From assembly GCA_007129525.1 (NCBI GenBank), contig SKVI01000130.1, positions 1 to 18,569 of the forward strand: DNA of 18,569 nucleotides, read 5' to 3'. A model generated the notes under the pieces. It had not been told where the DNA came from. It was given only the letters and a program-made list of their open reading frames with translations, and did no database searches. The stretch's first letter is position 1, and each line of letters starts with the position of its first letter. The translations under genes and the position numbers were made by a program. The DNA is from Gemmatimonadota bacterium (lineage in GTDB: Bacteria; Gemmatimonadota; Gemmatimonadetes; Longimicrobiales; Gaopeijiaceae). Positions 14,332 through 18,569 of this stretch are shown piece by piece.

Positions 14332-14370
14332 AGCGGCGGGCTCCGTTCGGAGTCCGCCGCTTCGTGTTTT
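14332..14370 (+). terminator. Rho-independent terminator after the sigma gene
   Basis: A 13-bp stem (14332-14344 with 14349-14361, one G-U pair) with loop GTTC is followed by TCGTGTTTT (14362-14370). This is the strongest hairpin in the window. A smaller stem GGGACGG/CCGTCCC (14272-14278 with 14289-14295) directly follows the sigma stop. The hairpin ends only 35 nt before the pspA-like ATG, so it may also act as an attenuator or as a 5' stem on the next mRNA. Confidence 0.75.
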
Positions 14371-14396
14371 GCCCCCCGGACGAGCCCCGGAGCCAC

Positions 14397-15047
14397 ATGT
14401 TCGACAACCTACGAGAAGCCTTTCGCGAGGCCGTGGAAAACTTCAGGACCGAGCTGAATCGAGACCAGGTCCCGGCGGCCGCCGATCGCCTGCTGAAGGC
14501 CATGGAGGGGGAGTTGGGACAGGCCCGGGCCGAGATGAAGCGCCTGGCCAACGAGGTGGAGGAGACCCGGAAGAAGGCCGCAGAAGAGGAGGAGGAGGCC
14601 CGCACCTGCCTGCGGCGTGAGGAGATGGCCCGGCGGATCGGGGACACCGAGACGGCCGACCTGGCTCACTCCTACGCTCAGCGGCACCTTCAACGCAAGG
14701 ACGTGCTGGACCAGAAGGCACAGGTGCTCGAGCGGGAGCTGAAGGTTCAGCAGGGCGAGGTGGAGGAGATGACCGAGCGCCTCAAGGAGGCCCACCTCCA
14801 GCGGGATGCCCTGACGGCGTCGGCCGGAAGGACTTCGGCGCACCAGCGCCTGGGCGAGGCCGACGACCTCTTCCGGGAAATGGACCGGATGGCCGACCGG
14901 ATCCAGGACCTGGAGGGCCGGGCCGACGCCGCCCGGGAACTGGGCGAGATGGACCTGGACGGCCAGGCCGGCACCTCCGCCCCGCCCTCGGACGAAGAGA
15001 TGGAGGCCCGGCTGGAGGCGCTCAAACGACGAATGGGTAACAAGTGA
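14397..15047 (+). CDS. PspA/IM30-like coiled-coil protein
   Basis: A 216-residue highly charged, almost wholly helical protein. It starts MFDNLREAFREAVENFRTEL, an amphipathic N-terminal helix as in PspA/IM30/Vipp1 proteins, which use it to touch stressed membrane. Residues about 30-135 form long coiled coils with Glu/Lys/Arg heptads. The segment IGDTETADLAHSYAQRHLQRKDVL (81-104) matches the PspA pattern 'G.edlA..a...k'. A second helix pair runs about 150-185, and the C-terminus EMEARLEALKRRMGNK matches the family's ending 'eLe.LK'. Length is near the 220-residue family norm. ATG 14397 has GGAG four nt upstream; GTG 14364 in frame overlaps the terminator tail and is unlikely. Expected role is envelope protection. 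Family assignment is by pattern and is less certain than for the neighbours. Confidence 0.65.
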   Translation: MFDNLREAFREAVENFRTELNRDQVPAAADRLLKAMEGELGQARAEMKRLANEVEETRKKAAEEEEEARTCLRREEMARRIGDTETADLAHSYAQRHLQRKDVLDQKAQVLERELKVQQGEVEEMTERLKEAHLQRDALTASAGRTSAHQRLGEADDLFREMDRMADRIQDLEGRADAARELGEMDLDGQAGTSAPPSDEEMEARLEALKRRMGNK

Positions 15048-15203
15048 CTCCTTCCCCGCCATGGGCCGGGTCCCGGATTCGGGGTGGCAGAAGTCGGTCG
15101 CCTGCGGTAGGTTTTCTGGCCATGCGGGAGTGTTCGTCTACGAAGCCAACGACTCGAGCGGGTGCAGGCTGCCCCGTTCGACTCAGCAGATGACGAGTTG
15201 ACT

Positions 15204-15482
15204 ATGGAAAACTGGATCGGAGTCGGGGTCTGGATCGTCGTGGGAGCCCTGGTGGGCCTGGCCATGAAGATCCTCATCAAGCGGCCGGAAGAGCAGGCCG
15301 GACACACCCTGATCCTGGCACTCTTCGGTTCCTTCGGCGCCGTGGTGGGAGGCATGCTCGGCGTCGGGCTCCTCCACTTCGACGACCCGGCAGCCCTGAG
15401 CTTCGGGGGGATGGCCGGCGCCGTGGTCCTGGCAGCCATCATGACCTGGACCTACCGGTGGGGAATCCGGACCATGATCTGA
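15204..15482 (+). CDS. Small three-helix membrane protein, YeaQ/YmgE (GlsB) type
   Basis: A 92-residue membrane protein with helices at about 5-24, 35-57 and 66-82. The Gly-rich helices (IVVGALVGLAMK; LFGSFGAVVGGMLGVGLL; FGGMAGAVVLAAIM) match the 'transglycosylase-associated protein' YeaQ/YmgE family, small Gly-rich inner-membrane proteins often raised in general or envelope stress. No enzymatic residues are seen. Loop 1 is basic (KRPEE) and the C-terminus is basic (YRWGIRTMI). ATG 15204 starts just before helix one; an in-frame ATG at 15162 would add 14 polar residues and is less likely. The M20 dipeptidase gene starts 3 bp after the stop, so the two are probably co-transcribed. Confidence 0.7.
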   Translation: MENWIGVGVWIVVGALVGLAMKILIKRPEEQAGHTLILALFGSFGAVVGGMLGVGLLHFDDPAALSFGGMAGAVVLAAIMTWTYRWGIRTMI

Positions 15483-15485
15483 CGC

Positions 15486-16868
15486 ATGGACCACCCAACG
15501 GACCTCATCCGAACCCGCCTGGAGGCCTTCCAGGACGAGCTCTTCGACTTCCTGCGCATTCCCTCGGTGAGCGCCCGATCCGAACACCGCGACGACACGC
15601 GGCGGGCGGGCCAGTGGGTGGTGGACCAGATGGCCCGGGCGGGGCTCGAGGCCGAGCTCGTCGGCACCGAAGGGCATCCCATCGCCCTGGGTGAATGGCG
15701 CGGAGCCGGAGACGACGCGCCCACCCTCCTCATCTACGGTCACTACGACGTTCAGCCCGTGGAGCCCCTGCACCTGTGGACCTCCCCTCCCTTTGAGCCG
15801 GAGGTCCGGGACGGACGCATCTACGCCCGGGGGACCTCCGACGACAAGGGACAGCTCTTCCTGCATCTCAAGGCTCTCGAGGTTCTCCTGGAGACCCGGG
15901 GTGAGTTGCCGGTGAACGTGGTGGTACTGGCAGAAGGAGAAGAGGAGGTGGGCTCTCCCAACCTCCTCCCCTTCGTCAAGGCGAATCGGGACCGTCTGGC
16001 CTGTGACGCGGTGCTCATCTCCGATTCGCAGATGTTCGCGCCGGGCCAGCCCTCCCTCCTCTTTTCCCTACGGGGGCTCAGCTACCTCGAGATCCGGATC
16101 CGGAGCGCGGGTTCGGATCTCCACTCGGGCAGCTACGGCGGGGCGGTCCCGAATCCTGCCCAGGTCCTCGCCTCCATCGTGGGCTCCCTCCACGACGACC
16201 GGGGTCGGGTGGCGGTGCAGGGCTTCTACGACGCCGTGGTGGAGTGGGACCGCGAGACCCGGGAAGAGATCCGGAGCCTGCCCTTCGACGAGGAGGCCTT
16301 CCGAACGGGGGTGGGCGCCCGGGCGCTGGGGGGCGAGGAGGGGTTCTCCACCCTGGAGCGCCTCTGGATCCGGCCCACCTGTGAGGTGAACGGGCTGCTC
16401 TCGGGCTACACCGGCGAGGGGGCCAAGACCGTGCTTCCGGCCGAAGCCATGGCGAAGGTGAGCTGCCGCCTGGTCCCGGACCAGGACCCGGACGAGGTGG
16501 CCCGCCTCCTCCGGGATCACGTGACCCGGGTCGCGCCGGACACGGTGGAGGTGGAGATCCGGGAGCTGCATCGGGGGCACCCCTGGCGGGGGCAACTCGA
16601 CGGACCCTACTTCCAGGCCGCTCGGGAAGCTCTCCGCCAGGCCTTCGGAACGGACCCCGTCCTCACCGGCGAGGGAGGCTCCATCCCCATCGTCTCCGAC
16701 TTCGAGCGCGTGCTGGGCGCGCCGGTGATTCTCCTGGGGTTTGCTCTACCCGGCTGCAACATGCACGCACCGGACGAGTGGTTTCCGGTGGAGCACGTGG
16801 AGCTGGGCATCGTCACCCTGGTGGATCTGTACCAGCGGCTGGGAGCCGGTGATCCCGGAGACGGCTGA
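15486..16868 (+). CDS. M20-family metallodipeptidase (cytosolic nonspecific dipeptidase type)
   Basis: A 460-residue di-zinc peptidase, closest by motif to CNDP/carnosinase-like dipeptidases, cleaving dipeptides in the cytoplasm. The metal site is complete: His86 in YGHYDVQP, the bridging Asp in SDDKG (118-122), the base/ligand pair Glu153-Glu154 in EGEEEVGS, Asp180 in LISDSQ, and His427 in PGCNMHAPDE. The dimerisation domain lies about 195-310 with the conserved DLHSG (211-215; His213 reaches into the partner subunit's site). Length is typical (450-480). No signal peptide. The gene begins 3 bp after the small membrane protein gene and has no ribosome site of its own, suggesting coupling. It is convergent with trpE, 38 bp apart. 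Confidence 0.93.
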   Translation: MDHPTDLIRTRLEAFQDELFDFLRIPSVSARSEHRDDTRRAGQWVVDQMARAGLEAELVGTEGHPIALGEWRGAGDDAPTLLIYGHYDVQPVEPLHLWTSPPFEPEVRDGRIYARGTSDDKGQLFLHLKALEVLLETRGELPVNVVVLAEGEEEVGSPNLLPFVKANRDRLACDAVLISDSQMFAPGQPSLLFSLRGLSYLEIRIRSAGSDLHSGSYGGAVPNPAQVLASIVGSLHDDRGRVAVQGFYDAVVEWDRETREEIRSLPFDEEAFRTGVGARALGGEEGFSTLERLWIRPTCEVNGLLSGYTGEGAKTVLPAEAMAKVSCRLVPDQDPDEVARLLRDHVTRVAPDTVEVEIRELHRGHPWRGQLDGPYFQAAREALRQAFGTDPVLTGEGGSIPIVSDFERVLGAPVILLGFALPGCNMHAPDEWFPVEHVELGIVTLVDLYQRLGAGDPGDG

Positions 16869-16889
16869 GTCGATCTGGGGGCGGCTGAG

Positions 16890-16903
16890 GCGGCCCCGGC
16901 CGC
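16890..16903. terminator. Weak bidirectional hairpin between dipeptidase and trpE
   Basis: GCGGCC (16890-16895) and GGCCGC (16898-16903) form a perfect palindrome in the 38-bp convergent gap. There is no T-tract on either strand, so intrinsic termination would be inefficient; it is listed because nothing else separates the two converging genes. Confidence 0.25.
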
Positions 16904-16906
16904 TGG

Positions 16907-18415
16907 TTACGAGCCGGGCTCGGGCGGCCCCACCATCGCCGCCGCCCTCAGGAGGGCTCGGGCCTTGTTCAGCGTCTCCTCGTACTCCCGTTCCGGATCG
17001 GAATCGGCCACCACCCCCGCTCCGGCCTGCACGAAGGCTCGATCTCCGTGGACCAGCACGGTGCGGATGGCAATGGCGGTATCCATCGTCAGCCCGCCGT
17101 ACCCCAGGTAGCCCACCGCCCCAGCGTACGGGCCCCGCCGCACCGGTTCCAGCTCCTCGATGATCTCCATGGCCCTGATCTTGGGGGCACCCGACACGGT
17201 GCCGGCCGGAAAGCAGGCCCGGAGCACGTCCATAGCCGTGAGGCCCGGCTTGAGCTCTCCCTCCACCTGCGAGCAGAGGTGCATGACGTGGGAGTAGCGC
17301 TCCACCACCATCAGCTCGGGAACGCGAACGGTGCCGTACCTCGAAACCCGACCCACGTCGTTGCGGCCCAGGTCCACCAGCATCCGGTGCTCGGCCAGCT
17401 CCTTCTCGTCCCGGGCCAGCTCCCCGGCCAGTGCGTCGTCCTCAGCCGGTGAGCTCCCTCGCCTGCGGGTGCCGGCGATGGGTCGCACGGTAATGGTCCC
17501 CTCTTCCACGCGGGTGAGAACCTCCGGAGAGGCGCCCACCAGGGTGACGCCGTCCATTTCCAGAAAGTACAGGTAGGGAGAGGGGTTCAGGGACCGCAGG
17601 GCGCGGTACAGGTCGAAGGCTCCGGCCTCGAGCTGCACGTCCAGCCTCTGGCTCAGTACCACCTGGAAGGCGTCACCGGCCCGGATGTACTCCCGGATTC
17701 GTTCCACCGCCGCCTCGAACTCACCCTTCTCCATGGTGCTCCGGATCTCCGGGTCTTCCCGGGGCTCGGCCGCCAGGGCCAGGGGCTCCGGTCCCGGCGT
17801 TTCGGACAGCCGCTCCACCGTCCGCCGGAGAAGCTGGCGGGTGGCCTCCCACCGTTTCCGGAGTTCGTCCCGATCCGGATCATCGGCCACCGGCACCGCC
17901 CGAATGGCCATCGCCCTGCCCAGCAGGTTGTCGATGGCCAGGACCACGTCGGTGAAGACCACCTGCGCGTCGGGCAGATCCAGGTCACGCTCGGCCTGCT
18001 CTGGAAGGTCCTCGATCCGGCGGACCACGTCGTAGCCGAAATATCCGACTGCCCCACCCCAGAACCGCGGAAGTCCGGTGACCTCCACTGGCCGCCTCTC
18101 CCTCAGCCGCGCGTCCAGGTCTGCAAGTGGGTCATCGGTCTCGATGTCCTGCCAGCCCTCCTCAGCCGACCACCACTGGGCCCCCTCTCCCCTGAGCCGC
18201 CAGGCACCGGACGGCTCGGTACCCAGAAAGGTGTACCGTGCCCACTTCTCTCCACCGATGACCGATTCCAGGAGAAAGCCGAAGGGGGGTCGCACCAGCT
18301 TGTGGTAGGCCGTGACCGCCGTCTCGGTGTCGAAGAGGAACTCGGTGCGAACCGGCACGACACCGCCCTGGCCGGCCAGCTCGCAGAAATCCTCGAACGA
18401 GGGAACAAGATCCAT
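16907..18415 (-). CDS. trpE: Anthranilate synthase component I
   Basis: A 502-residue chorismate-utilising enzyme making anthranilate in tryptophan synthesis, with ammonia from the TrpG glutaminase. The N-terminal domain carries VPVRTEFLFDTETAVTAYHKL-type sequence and the LLES motif (about 48-51), the tryptophan feedback site, which separates TrpE from PabB. The catalytic domain shows LSQRLDV, NPSPYLYFLE, GASPEVLTR, RPIAGTRRRG, AEHRMLVDLGRND and FPAGTVSGAPKIRAMEII, all conserved chorismate-binding blocks. Full length and intact, so it should be feedback sensitive. ATG 18415 gives the expected N-terminus; no clear ribosome site is present. Neither trpG nor trpD follows, since the next gene downstream is the convergent dipeptidase; any partners lie elsewhere. 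Confidence 0.96.
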   Translation of the reverse strand: MDLVPSFEDFCELAGQGGVVPVRTEFLFDTETAVTAYHKLVRPPFGFLLESVIGGEKWARYTFLGTEPSGAWRLRGEGAQWWSAEEGWQDIETDDPLADLDARLRERRPVEVTGLPRFWGGAVGYFGYDVVRRIEDLPEQAERDLDLPDAQVVFTDVVLAIDNLLGRAMAIRAVPVADDPDRDELRKRWEATRQLLRRTVERLSETPGPEPLALAAEPREDPEIRSTMEKGEFEAAVERIREYIRAGDAFQVVLSQRLDVQLEAGAFDLYRALRSLNPSPYLYFLEMDGVTLVGASPEVLTRVEEGTITVRPIAGTRRRGSSPAEDDALAGELARDEKELAEHRMLVDLGRNDVGRVSRYGTVRVPELMVVERYSHVMHLCSQVEGELKPGLTAMDVLRACFPAGTVSGAPKIRAMEIIEELEPVRRGPYAGAVGYLGYGGLTMDTAIAIRTVLVHGDRAFVQAGAGVVADSDPEREYEETLNKARALLRAAAMVGPPEPGS

Positions 18416-18497
18416 GGTTCACTGCCGATGGCGGTGGTGGGGCGCCCAGGACGTGGAAGAGACTCTTCGTCGGGGCCCGGGGAGTTGTGAGGCATGG

Positions 18498-18526
18498 AAT
18501 GTCCCCGAGGGACGCATCCATGTCAA
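18498..18526 (-). promoter_or_regulatory. Promoter candidate for trpE
   Basis: On the minus strand a perfect TTGACA (18526-18521) is followed after 17 nt by GACATT (18503-18498), a poor -10 with 3 of 6 matches. The start of transcription would lie about 75 nt before the trpE ATG. No leader peptide with repeated Trp codons and no terminator-like hairpin are present in that leader, so classical trp attenuation is not supported. Confidence 0.4.
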
Positions 18527-18569
18527 CGTGGGACCGAGGCGGACCTTCCCCACATTCTCAGGGGCCCAG

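Noticed and set aside
18416..18497. Possible trp leader peptide
   Set aside because: The frame from ATG 18495 has no Trp codons before it overlaps trpE out of frame, and no terminator/antiterminator hairpins are seen.
1..18569. CRISPR arrays, insertion sequences, integrases, tRNA or rRNA genes, toxin-antitoxin pairs
   Set aside because: None seen: the only clear tandem direct repeat is the 23-bp array at 9136-9204, which has no spacers, and no transposase, recombinase or RNA gene signature was recognised.

Overview
The window is high-GC bacterial chromosome with closely packed genes on both strands. The gene set is a secreted amidohydrolase with a C-terminal beta-rich domain, many unlinked housekeeping genes, an ECF sigma factor without an anti-sigma gene, a ChaN lipoprotein and an M20 dipeptidase. 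Together with the codon bias, this fits Gemmatimonadota or a similar high-GC, Gram-negative-type phylum. That placement is inference from gene content; no rRNA or tRNA is present to confirm it. I see no insertion sequence, integrase, CRISPR array, phage gene or clear compositional break, so this looks like core or near-core chromosome rather than an island.

Layout. (a) 1-1613, minus: the N-terminal 537 residues of a secreted amidohydrolase-like protein with degraded metal-site motifs, running off the left edge. (b) 1907-5188, plus: a patatin-like lipase followed by an acyl-CoA dehydrogenase with a long C-terminal extension, a plausible lipid release and beta-oxidation pair. (c) 5204-8016, minus: an ABC exporter half-transporter overlapping by ATGA a ChaN-family lipoprotein. 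(d) 8161-9147, plus: an EamA/DMT permease whose stop codon lies in a three-copy 23-bp tandem repeat. (e) 9233-10060, minus: a membrane-anchored histidine-kinase-type ATPase domain without a phosphoacceptor histidine. (f) 10367-10927, plus: a CoA-binding (YccU-type) protein behind a hairpin-rich leader, convergent with (g) a Bcp-type peroxiredoxin at 10931-11383, minus. (h) A small cysteine-motif protein (11521-12159, minus) divergent from an unpartnered 2-oxoacid dehydrogenase E1-alpha gene (12311-13447, plus). (i) 13620-16868, plus: ECF sigma factor, PspA/IM30-like coiled-coil protein, YeaQ/YmgE-type membrane protein and M20 dipeptidase. (j) 16907-18415, minus: trpE, anthranilate synthase component I.

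How the genes may work together. The clearest functional group is 13.4-15.5 kb: an ECF sigma factor next to a PspA-like protein and a small stress-type membrane protein suggests an envelope-stress module. A GGAAC-type promoter candidate and a strong hairpin lie between the sigma and pspA-like genes. Two genes, E1-alpha and sigma, are preceded by short open frames whose stop codons overlap the downstream start or alternative start, which suggests translational coupling. Most other genes look like independent transcription units. I did not find a clear new multi-gene defence or biosynthetic system. The best leads are regulatory architecture and proteins with altered catalytic motifs.
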